DNA of 64,000 nucleotides from PCRC01 sp017848435 (lineage in GTDB: Bacteria > Pseudomonadota > Gammaproteobacteria > Burkholderiales > Burkholderiaceae_C), in contig OZ260072.1 of NCBI GenBank assembly GCA_965284315.1, positions 2,604,001 to 2,668,000 on the forward strand, read 5' to 3'. The notes below the pieces were generated by a model, which worked only from the letters and a program-made list of their open reading frames with translations, was not told where the DNA came from and did no database searches. Position numbers and translations under genes: made by a program. This document shows, in pieces, positions 26,483 to 35,748 of this stretch; the first letter of the stretch is position 1; every line of letters starts with the position of its first letter.

Positions 26483-27136
26483 TCAGCCCGCCGTCACGGT
26501 GGCGGGCAAATCGGTTGTGGCCTCAAAGCCCAGCCCGGCCAAGTAGGCGTCCATCGCCTGCCGGCCCACCTTCACCAGGCCAAAATCGCCGGGCTCCAGC
26601 AGCCAGTTCTGGATCAACCCGTCCACCAGCGCATGCAGGCCATGGGCGGCGTGGGCCACTGGCATCGGCAGCCGCAACTGGCGCTGGCGCGCTGCGCGCT
26701 GCAGCGCCTTGCCGGTTTGTTCAATGCACTGGTTGCGGATGCTCAGGTGGCGTTGCCGCACCGCCTGCAGTTCTTCCACATACTCCACCTTGTGCGTGGC
26801 CACCTCGAACACGCGGCGGGTGCGTTCATCGGTTTCGGTTTGTTTCAGTGCGTCCAGCATGGCCTGGCGCATGCCCTGCAATGCGTCCACCGCCGGGTCG
26901 GCACCCAGGCGCTGGAAGGTGGCTTCCAGCGGCAGGGTGACCCGTTCCATCATCGCGTTGAACAGGTCTGCCTTGTCTTTGAAGTGCCAGTAGATCGCAC
27001 CCCGGCTGGTGCCCGCCTGCAGCGCAATGTCGCTCAGCGAGGTGCGCGAAACGCCATGGGCGTGGAACACCAGCTCGGCCGCGTCCAGCAGGCTGTTGCG
27101 TGTGGCGAGGGCGTCTTCACGGGTGCGGCGGACCAC
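26483..27136 (-). CDS. TetR/AcrR-family repressor of the RND pump
   Basis: Regulator of 217 aa with an N-terminal TetR helix-turn-helix (about 10-58: LLDAAELVFHAHGVSRTSLS, then GTSRGAIYWHFKDKADLF), the pattern of AcrR/TtgR/MexR-type pump repressors. The C-terminal domain is all-helical and would bind pump substrates. It starts with GTG, preceded by CAGGAG at good spacing. It is divergent from the RND operon, and an AcrR-like palindrome lies in the shared 149-base intergenic region, so it most likely represses the pump and itself until a toxic ligand binds. Confidence 0.9.
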   Translation of the reverse strand: MVRRTREDALATRNSLLDAAELVFHAHGVSRTSLSDIALQAGTSRGAIYWHFKDKADLFNAMMERVTLPLEATFQRLGADPAVDALQGMRQAMLDALKQTETDERTRRVFEVATHKVEYVEELQAVRQRHLSIRNQCIEQTGKALQRAARQRQLRLPMPVAHAAHGLHALVDGLIQNWLLEPGDFGLVKVGRQAMDAYLAGLGFEATTDLPATVTAG

Positions 27137-27173
27137 GGTGGGCTCCTGTCATGTTGTTTCTCGCATGGGTGTA

Positions 27174-27197
27174 AATATACATTCATAAATGTATGTA
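27174..27197. promoter_or_regulatory. AcrR/TtgR-like operator
   Basis: The 24-base site holds the perfect inverted repeat ATACATT-CATA-AATGTAT at 27177-27194. Read on the minus strand it starts TACATACATTTATGAATGTA and, from memory of the E. coli acrAB operator, differs from it at about three positions. It lies between the divergent repressor and pump genes. Confidence 0.7.
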
Positions 27198-27285
27198 AAC
27201 TACGCGGGCGTAAAAAATACGCCTGCATTCCCAAAAGAAATGCACGGCCGCCCCTGCTTCCCAAGTCAACCATGGAACCCACCGT

Positions 27286-28536
27286 ATGCGCGCCTTTCGC
27301 CCTGCCCGTACCCCCGTTGCCCTGAGCCGTACCGGCTTGGCCGCCACCTTGTTGGTGGTGGCGCTGGTGTCTGCCTGCGGCAAGGCCGACAACGCCGCAC
27401 CGGCTGCTGCGCCACCGCCACCCGAAGTGGGCGTGGTGACCGTGTCCCTGGGTGATGTGGGGCTGGTGACCGAGTTGCCAGGGCGGCTGGAAGCCTCGCG
27501 GGTGGCGCAGGTGCGCGCCCGTGCGGCCGGCATCCTGCAAAAGCGGTTGTTCACCGAGGGCAGCGATGTGCGTGCCGGCCAGGCCTTGTTCAGCATTGAC
27601 GCGGCACCCTACCAGGCCACCTATGCGAGCGCACAGGCCAGCGTGGCCCGGGCCCAGGCCAATTTGTCGCAGGCCACCGCGCTGGCCGAACGCTACGCCC
27701 CGCTGGTGGAGGCCAACGCGGTGAGCAAGCAGGAGTACGCCAGCGCCGTGGCGGCACAAAAGCAGGCGCAGGCCGATGTGGCGGTGGGCAACGCGGCGGT
27801 GCAGACCGCACGCATCAACCTCGACTACGCGACCGTGACCTCGCCCATTGCGGGCCGCATTGGCCGCGCGCTGGTGACCGAAGGCGCGTTGGTGGGGCAG
27901 GGCGAAGCCACCCAGCTGGCGGTGGTGCAGCAGATCAATCCGATGTACGTGAACTTCACCCAACCCGCGGCCGACGTGATGCAGCTGCGCAAGGCGCTGG
28001 AAGCCGGCCAGCTGAAACGTGCGACCGGCACGGCCGCTGCGGCGGTCTCCATCGTGCTGGAGGATGGCACGCTGTACGCCCAACCGGGCAAGCTGCTGTT
28101 CAGCGACCTGTCGGTGGACGCCAGCACTGGCCAGATCACCTTGCGGGCCGAGGTGCCTAACCCTGGTGGCGTGCTGCTCCCCGGCCTGTATGTACGGGTG
28201 CGTCTGGCCCAGGCCGAGGCGGGCAACGCCATCACGCTGCCACAGCAGGCGGTGACGCGTGCGCCCACGGGCGACACGGTGATGGTGGTGGCCGCCGACG
28301 GCAAAGTGGCGCAGCGACCGGTCAAGGTGGGCAATGCCCAGAACGGCCGCTGGGTGATCTTGGGCGGCCTGCAGGCCGGTGAACAGGTGATGGTGGACGG
28401 CTTCCAGAAGGTGCGCGGTGCCGGGCCGGTGAAGCCGGTGCCATGGCAGCCCGCAGCGGCCCCGGGCAGTGCCCCTGCGGCAGCCGCTTCCGCGCCGGCC
28501 AGCGTGCCTGTGGCCCCGGCTTCGGCCGCGAAGTAA
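27286..28536 (+). CDS. RND efflux periplasmic adaptor (AcrA/MexA/TtgA-like)
   Basis: Membrane fusion protein of 416 aa that joins the inner-membrane pump to the outer-membrane channel. The N-terminus is a lipoprotein signal with lipobox LVSAC (Cys at about residue 34). The lipoyl halves flank a helical hairpin (AGQALFSIDAAPYQA; LDYATVTSPIAGRIGRALV), then beta-barrel and membrane-proximal domains (GLYVRVRLAQAE). The C-terminus is an Ala/Pro/Ser-rich tail. It is the first gene of a three-gene pump operon, 12 bases before the permease. The operator at 27174 lies about 90 bases upstream. Confidence 0.94.
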   Translation: MRAFRPARTPVALSRTGLAATLLVVALVSACGKADNAAPAAAPPPPEVGVVTVSLGDVGLVTELPGRLEASRVAQVRARAAGILQKRLFTEGSDVRAGQALFSIDAAPYQATYASAQASVARAQANLSQATALAERYAPLVEANAVSKQEYASAVAAQKQAQADVAVGNAAVQTARINLDYATVTSPIAGRIGRALVTEGALVGQGEATQLAVVQQINPMYVNFTQPAADVMQLRKALEAGQLKRATGTAAAAVSIVLEDGTLYAQPGKLLFSDLSVDASTGQITLRAEVPNPGGVLLPGLYVRVRLAQAEAGNAITLPQQAVTRAPTGDTVMVVAADGKVAQRPVKVGNAQNGRWVILGGLQAGEQVMVDGFQKVRGAGPVKPVPWQPAAAPGSAPAAAASAPASVPVAPASAAK

Positions 28537-28548
28537 GGGGCGCGCAGC

Positions 28549-31500
28549 ATGGCCCAGTTTTTCATCAACCGACCCATCTTTGCGTGGGTGATCGCGCTGT
28601 TCATCATGGTGATGGGCGGTGTGGCGATCACGCAGTTGCCGGTGTCGCAGTACCCGTCGGTGGCGCCGCCATCGATCATTGTCTCGGTCGCCTACCCCGG
28701 CGCCTCGGCACAGACGCTGGAGAACAGCGTCATCAGCGTGATCGAGCGCGAAATGAACGGTTCGCCCGGGCTGATCTACATGGAGTCGGTGTCGCAGGCC
28801 GACGGCACCGGTTCCATCACGCTGAGCTTTGAGCCGGGCACCAGCCCCGACCTGGCGCAGGTGGACGTGCAAAACCGCCTTGGCCGGGCCTCACCACGCC
28901 TGCCGCAGGCGGTGACGCAGCAGGGCGTGCGGGTGGACAAGGCCCGTTCCAACTTCCTGCTGTTCACGATTTTGTCCAGCGACAACCCGGCGTTCGACCC
29001 GGTGGCGCTGGGCGACTACGCCTCGCGCAACGTGTTGCCTGAAATCCAGCGCGTGCCCGGCGTCGGCCAGGCGCAGCTGTTCGGCACCGAACGCGCGATG
29101 CGCATCTGGATCGACCCGGCCAAGCTGGTTGGTTACCGCCTGTCGTCGGCCGACGTGACGGCCGCGATTTCAACTCAAAACGCCCAGGTCGCCTCCGGCA
29201 CGATTGGCGACCTGCCCAACATCCCCGGCCAGTCGATCTTTGCCACGGTGGTGGTGAAGGGCCAACTGACCTCGACCGTGCAGTTTGGCAACATCGTGCT
29301 GCGCGCCAACGCCGACGGCTCCAGCGTGCGGCTGAAAGACGTGGCCCGTGTCGAGCTGGGTGCGCAGTCGTACAGCCCACAGGCGCGGCTGAACGGCCAG
29401 CCGTCCACCGGCATTGGTGTGCAGCTCTCGCCCACCGGCAACGCGCTGGCCACCGCCACCGCGATCAAGAAGCGCATTGACGAGCTCTCGCGTTACTTTC
29501 CTGAGGGCGTGAAAGCCACCATCCCTTACGACAGCTCGAAGTTCATCAAGATTTCCATCGGCCAGGTGGTGGAGACGCTGATCGAGGCGGTGATTCTGGT
29601 GTTCCTGGTGATGTTCCTGTTCCTGCAGAACATCCGCTACACCATCATTCCCACACTGGTGGTACCCATCACGCTGCTGGGCACCTTTGCGGTGTTGCTG
29701 GCCATGGGTTTTTCCATCAACGTGTTGACCATGTTCGGCATGGTGCTGGTGATCGGCATCGTGGTGGACGACGCCATCGTGGTGGTGGAGAACGTCGAGC
29801 GCATCATGAGCGAGGAGGGCCTGTCGCCCCTCATGGCCACCCGCAAGGCCATGGGCCAGATCTCCGGCGCCATCATTGGCGTGACGGTGGTGCTGGTGTC
29901 GGTGTTCGTGCCGCTGGCGTTTTTCAGTGGTGCCATTGGCAACATCTACCGCCAGTTCTCGGTGGTGATGGTGACCTCCATTCTGTTCTCGGCCTTCATG
30001 GCGCTGTCGCTCACGCCGGCGCTGTGCGCCACGCTGCTCAAGCCGGTGGAGGCGGGGCACCACCATGCCAAGAGCGGCTTCTTTGGCTGGTTCAACCGCG
30101 GCTTTTCGCGCACCGCCAAAGGGTATGAAAGCCTGGTCGCACGCATCCTGAAGAAGGCGGTGCGCTACCTGGTGATTTACGCCGCCATCATTGCGGCGGT
30201 GGTGGTGCTGTTCGGGCGTCTGCCCACCTCCTTCCTGCCGAACGAGGACCAGGGCAACATCCTGGTGAACGTGCAGTTGCCGCCCGGCGCGACGGTGAAC
30301 CGTACCCGCGACGTGATGAAGCAGGTGGAAGACTACATGCTCAAGCAGCCGCAGGTGCAGAGCATGGTGAGCGTGCTCGGCTTCAGCTTTGCCGGTACCG
30401 GCCAGAACGCCGCGTTGGGCTTCATCACCCTGAAAGACTGGGACCAGCGGCCGGGCGCCGAGAACAGCGCGCAGGCGCTGGTGGGGCGGGCCTTTGGCGC
30501 ACTGGGTGGTATCCGCGACGCCTTCATCTTCCCGGTCAGCCCGCCGCCGATTCCCGAACTCGGCCGGGCTAACGGCTTTGCCTTCCGCCTGCAAGACCGG
30601 GGCGGTGCGGGCCACAGCGCCTTGCTGGCCGCGCGCAACCAACTGCTGGGCATGGCGGCCAAAAGCCCGCTGCTGACCGCGGTGCGGCCGGATGGCCTGG
30701 AAGACGCGTCGCAGCTGCAGCTCAACATCGACCGCGAGAAGGCCAGCGCGCTGGGGGTGCCGTTCGGCGCCATCAACGCGGCGCTCTCCACCGCGCTGGG
30801 GTCGTCGTACGTGAACGACTTCCCCAACGCCGGACGGCTGCAGCGGGTGGTGGTGCAGGCCGATGCACAGGCCCGCATGCAGCCCGACGACCTGCTGCGC
30901 ATCAACGCGCTCAACACCGCGGGCCAGCCGGTGCCGATGTCGGCGTTTGCCAGCACCGAGTGGGTGACCGGGCCGATGCAGACCGTGCGTTACAACGGCT
31001 ACCCGACGATGCGGATTGCCGGTGAACCGGCCAAGGGCGTCAGCACCGGTGCGGCAATTGCCGAGATGGAAAAACTCGCCGCCCAACTGCCCCAGGGCTT
31101 TGCCTACGAGTGGACCGGCCAGACGCGGGAGGAAAAGCTCTCGGGTTCGACCGCGTTCATTTTGTTCGGCTTTTCGCTGCTCGCCGTGTTCCTGTGCCTG
31201 GCCGCGCTGTACGAGAGCTGGACCATTCCGCTCGCGGTGATTCTGGTGGTACCGCTCGGTGTGCTGGGCGTGCTGTTTGGCGCGCACTTCCGCGGGCTGG
31301 AGAACGACGTGTACTTCAAGGTCGGCCTGATCACCATCATTGGCCTGGCGGCGAAGAACGCGGTGCTGATCATCGAGTTCGCCAAGGAGCTGCAGGAAAG
31401 CGGCAAGGGCGTGGTGGCTGCGGTGCTGGAAGCCGCACACCTGCGCTTTCGCCCGATCCTGATGACCTCGCTGGCCTTCATTCTGGGCGTGTTGCCGCTG

Positions 31501-31698
31501 GTGTTGGCCAGCGGTGCCGGCTCTGCCAGCCAGCGCGCCATTGGCACCGGCGTGATGGGCGGCATGGTCACCGCCACGCTGCTGGCGGTGTTTTTTGTGC
31601 CGGTGTTTTTTGTGGTGGTGCGCCGCCTGTTCAAAGGCAAACCCAAGCCGGTGGAACCGGCTGCGCCCGCCACCCCGGAAGGAGCGACCCATGTTTAA
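28549..31698 (+). CDS. RND multidrug efflux permease (AcrB/MexB/TtgB-like, HAE1)
   Basis: Inner-membrane proton-driven drug exporter of 1,049 aa, the length of HAE1 pumps. The first helix follows FFINRPIFAWVIALFIM. Twelve membrane segments and two large periplasmic loops (about 30-340 and 560-870) are apparent. The proton-relay Asp pair is in GIVVDDAIVVVENVER, and the paired helix carries GLAAKNAVLIIEFAKE. Typical motifs GSAxASQRAIGTGVMGGM-like are near the C-terminus. The gene overlaps the following outer-membrane factor gene by eight bases. Likely substrates are hydrophobic drugs, solvents or detergents, but specificity cannot be read here. Confidence 0.95.
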   Translation: MAQFFINRPIFAWVIALFIMVMGGVAITQLPVSQYPSVAPPSIIVSVAYPGASAQTLENSVISVIEREMNGSPGLIYMESVSQADGTGSITLSFEPGTSPDLAQVDVQNRLGRASPRLPQAVTQQGVRVDKARSNFLLFTILSSDNPAFDPVALGDYASRNVLPEIQRVPGVGQAQLFGTERAMRIWIDPAKLVGYRLSSADVTAAISTQNAQVASGTIGDLPNIPGQSIFATVVVKGQLTSTVQFGNIVLRANADGSSVRLKDVARVELGAQSYSPQARLNGQPSTGIGVQLSPTGNALATATAIKKRIDELSRYFPEGVKATIPYDSSKFIKISIGQVVETLIEAVILVFLVMFLFLQNIRYTIIPTLVVPITLLGTFAVLLAMGFSINVLTMFGMVLVIGIVVDDAIVVVENVERIMSEEGLSPLMATRKAMGQISGAIIGVTVVLVSVFVPLAFFSGAIGNIYRQFSVVMVTSILFSAFMALSLTPALCATLLKPVEAGHHHAKSGFFGWFNRGFSRTAKGYESLVARILKKAVRYLVIYAAIIAAVVVLFGRLPTSFLPNEDQGNILVNVQLPPGATVNRTRDVMKQVEDYMLKQPQVQSMVSVLGFSFAGTGQNAALGFITLKDWDQRPGAENSAQALVGRAFGALGGIRDAFIFPVSPPPIPELGRANGFAFRLQDRGGAGHSALLAARNQLLGMAAKSPLLTAVRPDGLEDASQLQLNIDREKASALGVPFGAINAALSTALGSSYVNDFPNAGRLQRVVVQADAQARMQPDDLLRINALNTAGQPVPMSAFASTEWVTGPMQTVRYNGYPTMRIAGEPAKGVSTGAAIAEMEKLAAQLPQGFAYEWTGQTREEKLSGSTAFILFGFSLLAVFLCLAALYESWTIPLAVILVVPLGVLGVLFGAHFRGLENDVYFKVGLITIIGLAAKNAVLIIEFAKELQESGKGVVAAVLEAAHLRFRPILMTSLAFILGVLPLVLASGAGSASQRAIGTGVMGGMVTATLLAVFFVPVFFVVVRRLFKGKPKPVEPAAPATPEGATHV

Positions 31699-33139
31699 AC
31701 CCCACCTGGCCCTGATGACTGTTACGGTTACCGCTTGGCTGGGCGGCTGCGCGATGGTGCCCGAGTACCAGCGCCCGGCCGCGCCCGTGGCCGCCACCTA
31801 TGCCACCCCCGACGCCGCGCCCAGTGCCACCCCCGTGGCGGCACTGGAATGGCAGTCGTTTTTCACCGACCCTGCGCTGCGCCGGCTGATCGACCTGGCC
31901 TTGGCCAACAACCGCGACCTGCGGGTGGCGGTGCTCAACATCGAGCAGGCCCGGGCCCAGTACCAGGTCCGCCGGGCCGACCAGTTCCCGACCCTCAACC
32001 TGGGGGCGTCTGGCTCGCGTACGCCGGTGCCCGCGCGCTCAACAGGCACCGGAACCACCACCGCCAGTTCGGCGGAGACCTTCAGCGTTGGCCTGGTGAC
32101 CTCGGCCTACGAGCTGGACTTTTTTGGCCGCGTGGCCAGCCTGAAAGAGGCAGCGCTGTCGCAGTACCTCGCCACCGAAGAAAGCCGCAAGACGGCGCAG
32201 ATCAGCCTGATCGCCGCCGTGGCCACCACCTACCTGAACGTGCTGGGCGACGAGGCCCAGCTCGACGTGGTGAAGCAGACCCTGGGCACGCGCGAAGAGT
32301 CGCAACGGCTGACCAAGCTGCGGTTTGACAACGGCGCGTCGTCCGAGCTGGACTTCCGCCAGGCGCAGTCCCTGACCGAGGCGGCACGCGTCACGCTGGC
32401 GCAGCTCAAGCGCCAGCGGGTGCTGGACGAGAACGCACTGACGCTGCTGGTGGGCCAACCCCTGCCGGCCGACTGGCTGGCCGCCACGTCGGCCGCGCAA
32501 GCGCTGGAACAGACCGTGCTGATGGCCGAGTTGCCCGCTGGCCTGCCGTCGGACCTGCTGACGCAGCGGCCCGACATCCGCGCGGCGGAACAGCAGTTGC
32601 TGGCGACCAACGCCAACATCGGCGCGGCGCGGGCCGCATTCTTCCCGCGCATCAGCCTGACGGCGGGTTACGGCTCGTCCAGCAGCGAACTCTCCGGGCT
32701 GTTCAAGGCCGGCACTTACGGCTGGACCTTCGCGCCGCAAATCACGCTGCCAATTTTTGACGCCGGCCGCAACCAAGCCAACCTGGAAGTGGCCAAGGTC
32801 AACAAAGACATCGCGATTGCGCAGTACGAAAAAACCATCCAGACCGCTTTCCGCGAGGTGGCCGATGCCCTGGGTGGCCGCGCCGCGCTGGCCGAGCAGT
32901 TCGGCGCGCAGCAGGCGCAGGCCGAGGCCGAGGCCGCACGCTTCAAGCTCTCCGACCTGCGCTACCGCAATGGCGTGGCCAGTTTCCTGGACGCGCTGGA
33001 CGCGCAGCGCTCGCTCCTCGGTGTGCGCCTGGGGGTGTTGCAGACCCGCCTGTTGCAGCTGCAAAGCCAGGTCGCGCTGTACAAGTCGCTGGGCGGTGGC
33101 TGGCGCGAGCCGGTGGCTGTGTCAGCAGGCGCCCAATAG
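31691..33139 (+). CDS. Outer-membrane efflux channel (OprM/TtgC-like, NodT family)
   Basis: TolC-type trimeric channel subunit of 482 aa that completes the tripartite pump. It starts with a lipoprotein signal, lipobox LGGC (Cys at about residue 17), and is expected to be acylated in the outer membrane. Two repeated OEP domains follow with YELDFFGRVASLKEAALSQY, DLLTQRPDIRAAEQQL and PQITLPIFDAGRNQANLEVA, all typical of the NodT/OprM subfamily. Its ATG at 31691 lies within the end of the permease gene, indicating coupling. The downstream gap holds dispersed repeat copy C and no clear terminator. Confidence 0.93.
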   Translation: MFKPHLALMTVTVTAWLGGCAMVPEYQRPAAPVAATYATPDAAPSATPVAALEWQSFFTDPALRRLIDLALANNRDLRVAVLNIEQARAQYQVRRADQFPTLNLGASGSRTPVPARSTGTGTTTASSAETFSVGLVTSAYELDFFGRVASLKEAALSQYLATEESRKTAQISLIAAVATTYLNVLGDEAQLDVVKQTLGTREESQRLTKLRFDNGASSELDFRQAQSLTEAARVTLAQLKRQRVLDENALTLLVGQPLPADWLAATSAAQALEQTVLMAELPAGLPSDLLTQRPDIRAAEQQLLATNANIGAARAAFFPRISLTAGYGSSSSELSGLFKAGTYGWTFAPQITLPIFDAGRNQANLEVAKVNKDIAIAQYEKTIQTAFREVADALGGRAALAEQFGAQQAQAEAEAARFKLSDLRYRNGVASFLDALDAQRSLLGVRLGVLQTRLLQLQSQVALYKSLGGGWREPVAVSAGAQ

Positions 33140-33151
33140 CATCTGGGCATG

Positions 33152-33224
33152 CCGTGGTTTGCTATGGAATGTATAGCTGAACCGCAAGATTCGACTGGGG
33201 CGTGAGGCCGATTTGGCTTGAAAA
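33152..33224 (-). repeat. Dispersed palindromic repeat, copy C
   Basis: On the minus strand the unit runs TTTTCAAGCC...CGAATCTTGCGG...AGCTATACATTCCATAGCAA...CCACGG, the same block order as copies A and B. It fills most of the gap between the pump operon and the GST gene. Confidence 0.6.
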
Positions 33225-33253
33225 ACCGGTGAAAACCAGTTTTGAAGGCGTTG

Positions 33254-33928
33254 TCAGCCGCCCGCGTAGTCGTAAGGGCCACCGGCTTTCAGCGCGCGCT
33301 GGTAGGCCGGGCGGGCGTGGATGCGCGCCAGCCAGTCCATCAGCCGTGGGCGGCTGGCGTTCAGGCCACCGCGGGCCGCCGCCGCTTCCAGCGGAAAGCT
33401 GAGCTGGATGTCGGCAGCGGTGAATTCGTCGCCGGCAAACCAGGCGCTGCGGCCGAGTTCGGCCTCCATGTAGTCCAGGTGCTGCTTGATCTGCGGCTGG
33501 ATGAATTGCGACTTGGCCTGGCCTGAAATCGCCTTGGCAATCGGGCGGATGAAAAACGGCATGGGCGCGGTCTCGATCGTGTCGAACACCAGCTTGAGCA
33601 ACAGCGGCGGCATGGCCGAGCCTTCGGCGTAGTGCAGCCAGTAGGTGTAGCGCAGCCGCTCGGGCGTGCCGGCCGGCGGCACCAGGCGGCCGGCGCCGTG
33701 CTGGGCCACCAGGTACTCCACAATCGCGCCGGATTCGGCCACCGTGTTGGCGCCGTCGCCGATGACCGGGGACTTGCCGAGCGGGTGCACCGCCTTCAGC
33801 TCGGGCGGCGCCAGCATGGTCTTGGCGTTGCGTTCGTAGCGCTTCACCGTGTAGGGCAGGGCCAGTTCTTCCAGCAGCCAGAGCACGCGCTGCGAGCGGG
33901 AGTTGTTGAGGTGGTGGACGGTGATCAT
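33254..33928 (-). CDS. Glutathione S-transferase family protein
   Basis: Protein of 224 aa with an N-terminal thioredoxin-like domain (HHLNNSRSQRVLWLLEELAL at residues 4-23, and the conserved cis-Pro/ES element LGKSPVIGDGANTVAESGAI) and a C-terminal helical domain with WFAGDEFTAADIQLSFPL. The Ser near residue 10 is the likely glutathione-activating residue, as in bacterial beta/other-class GSTs. The ATG at 33928 has AGGA upstream and overlaps the doxX stop (ATGA), so both form one unit. It could detoxify electrophiles; substrate unknown. Confidence 0.9.
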   Translation of the reverse strand: MITVHHLNNSRSQRVLWLLEELALPYTVKRYERNAKTMLAPPELKAVHPLGKSPVIGDGANTVAESGAIVEYLVAQHGAGRLVPPAGTPERLRYTYWLHYAEGSAMPPLLLKLVFDTIETAPMPFFIRPIAKAISGQAKSQFIQPQIKQHLDYMEAELGRSAWFAGDEFTAADIQLSFPLEAAAARGGLNASRPRLMDWLARIHARPAYQRALKAGGPYDYAGG

Positions 33929-34356
33929 CGGAGGTTCCTGAAAGCAAATCGGGTCGGGCGGGCAGCGGCGCTCAGCGTGCTCCACCAGATCCAGGCCAGT
34001 GCCGCCACCTGCAGCGGCAGGCGCAGCCAGAGCAAGAGGGGGTCGAACTGGGGGAACAGTTCCGGGTGCAGCGCCATGTGCACGTTGGCGGGAAACACCG
34101 CCAGGCACAGGGCGATCAGCCCCCAGCCGCCGAGCACCTGCGTGCGGCGGAACAACACCATGGCGCCCAGCACGATTTCGGCCACGCCACTGAGCCACAC
34201 CAGTTCCAGGTGCCAGGGCAGCCAGGGCGGCATGATGGCGACGTAGAACCCGCTGTTGGCAAAGTGGTTGGCACCGGCCAGCACAAAAAACACCCCCAGC
34301 ACATAACGTGCAATGGTGCGGGCGCGGCGGTGGGACGGGGCAGGCGGCAGGGTCAT
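33925..34356 (-). CDS. DoxX family membrane protein
   Basis: Small membrane protein of 143 aa with four predicted helices: YVLGVFFVLAGANHFANSGF, VWLSGVAEIVLGAMVLF, WGLIALCLAVFPANVHMAL and LPLQVAALAWIWWST. These fit the DoxX family, whose members are linked in some bacteria to redox or membrane stress functions. It is translationally coupled to the GST gene by a four-base overlap. The 145-base region upstream holds a GGCGTCA/TGACGCC stem-loop (34393-34413) that could be regulatory or just a spacer. Confidence 0.82.
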   Translation of the reverse strand: MTLPPAPSHRRARTIARYVLGVFFVLAGANHFANSGFYVAIMPPWLPWHLELVWLSGVAEIVLGAMVLFRRTQVLGGWGLIALCLAVFPANVHMALHPELFPQFDPLLLWLRLPLQVAALAWIWWSTLSAAARPTRFAFRNLR

Positions 34357-34501
34357 GGTGTCAGGCCAGTTCGGGTTTGAATACTAACGGTTGGCGTCAT
34401 TAGCTTTGACGCCTGGGTCGCTATCCTTGCGCCTGGAAATAAATTGTCAGCAGACCACAGCAGATACTATTGCTTGAAATGGTCGTAGTTGAAGGTAAAA
34501 A

Positions 34502-34858
34502 ATGTCCTCATTGAAGTGCTACTACTGCAAAACCGAGATCAATGCTGACTCTTCGTTTTGCCATTTTTGCGGAGCAAAACCCAAAAATGATGGAGAAGCG
34601 ACTAAGTCTGAGAAAGCTATGACGCCAAAGAAGCTTGCCTTCATTGGTTTTATTGGCCTACTTATATTTTCACCCATGCTGATTGCCATGGTCGGAATTG
34701 CCAGTTCATCCTCAAATACAAAATCATCTTTCTCGCAATGCATCGAAAGAGGTGAGGATTACTTCAAAAGTATCGGTTCATTTCCGATGCTAAGTACCGG
34801 GGAAGACGCTAGAGCGACGGCAGTAAAGCGGTGCAACAGGAGCAATACGGCGTTTTAG
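34502..34858 (+). CDS. Zinc-ribbon membrane protein, 118 aa
   Basis: The N-terminus has a zinc ribbon with two Cys pairs (CYYC at residues 6-9 and CHFC at 20-23), then a Lys-rich linker, one membrane helix (LAFIGFIGLLIFSPMLIAMVGI, about 44-65), and a short Ser-rich domain with two further Cys (SQCIERGEDY and VKRCNRS). Base composition is clearly more AT-rich than the neighbours, which suggests recent acquisition. GAAGG lies before the ATG. Such proteins are common orphan genes; function is unknown. Confidence 0.65.
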   Translation: MSSLKCYYCKTEINADSSFCHFCGAKPKNDGEATKSEKAMTPKKLAFIGFIGLLIFSPMLIAMVGIASSSSNTKSSFSQCIERGEDYFKSIGSFPMLSTGEDARATAVKRCNRSNTAF

Positions 34859-34920
34859 TGCCAATCAAGCAAGGTTGTATGGCTGGCACGACCATCTGTC
34901 GTGGTGCAACAAAGTCGGCT

Positions 34921-35727
34921 TTAGCCGGACTGAACAACCACCTCTTGCAGCAACCAACGTGCTACCGCATGCTGCAGATCGGCCGGCTGGCCGGTGGTTT
35001 GAAAGCTGCACTGACCTTTGCCTAGTGGCCGAAGCAAAGACGCGGCTGCCAACAGGCGCCGGGTGTGCTGCGCCACCGGCAGCCCAGTCTCGATCAACTG
35101 AACGTCTGGCCCGAGGAGGGCGCGCAGCGTGTCTTCCGCAAAGGCGTAATGGGTGCAACCGAGCACCAGCGTGTCTTTTTCACCGGATTTCAAGCCAAAC
35201 AGGCCGATAGCCTTAGTGTAGGCTTCACAGAGTGCTATGACTCTTGTAGCGTCGTGGTGCTCAATGGCGTCGGCCAGGCCGTCGCAGGGCTGCAGCGTGA
35301 ACTCGGCCTGCCCCGCCAAAGAGGCCAGCAGCGTCTGGAACTTGGCACTGGCCAGCGTGCCACGGGTGGCCATCACACCGATGTGCCGGGTCTGGCTCAG
35401 TGCCACCGCCGGTTTCAGCGCCGGTTCGACGCCAACAATCGGCAGCGCCGGAAACTCCGCCCGCAGCACATGGATGGCCGCTGCCGTGGCGGTGTTGCAG
35501 GCCACCACCAACGCCTTGATGCGGTGCTGGGCCAACAGCTGCTGCGTGATGCTGCGCGAGCGTTCGATGACGTGTTCGGAATCACGCTCGCCATACGGCG
35601 CGTGACCGCCGTCGGCAAAGTAGACGAAGTCTTCCTGCGGCAGCTCGGCCCGCAGCGCCTTCAGGATGCTCAGGCCGCCGACGCCGCTGTCGAAGACGCC
35701 AACAGGAAAATTGGGGTCAGATTCCAA
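34921..35727 (-). CDS. murI: Glutamate racemase MurI
   Basis: MurI makes D-glutamate for peptidoglycan. The 268-aa protein has the N-terminal PVGVFDSGVGGLSILKAL block, the first catalytic Cys in VVACNTATAAA and the second in LVLGCTHYAF. The only in-frame start after the preceding fumA stop is TTG at 35727, without a good ribosome site. The frame is the same as that of fumA, separated by its stop and seven codons, so translation may depend on ribosomes leaving fumA. The start region overlaps a short palindrome (35709-35729). Confidence 0.92.
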   Translation of the reverse strand: MESDPNFPVGVFDSGVGGLSILKALRAELPQEDFVYFADGGHAPYGERDSEHVIERSRSITQQLLAQHRIKALVVACNTATAAAIHVLRAEFPALPIVGVEPALKPAVALSQTRHIGVMATRGTLASAKFQTLLASLAGQAEFTLQPCDGLADAIEHHDATRVIALCEAYTKAIGLFGLKSGEKDTLVLGCTHYAFAEDTLRALLGPDVQLIETGLPVAQHTRRLLAAASLLRPLGKGQCSFQTTGQPADLQHAVARWLLQEVVVQSG

Positions 35728-35729
35728 TT
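35709..35729. repeat. Short palindrome at the murI start
   Basis: AATTGG and CCAATT arms flank GGTCAGATT, so the first codons of murI are part of an inverted repeat. It resembles REP-like GGGGTCAGA palindromes that are scattered in many proteobacterial genomes; this resemblance is from memory. Confidence 0.4.
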
Positions 35730-35748
35730 GTTTTGGAGGCGAATGCGC

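Noticed and set aside
29170..31797. 875-codon minus-strand frame opposite the RND permease
   Set aside because: Very His/Arg-rich shadow of a high-GC gene; no start signal or domain.
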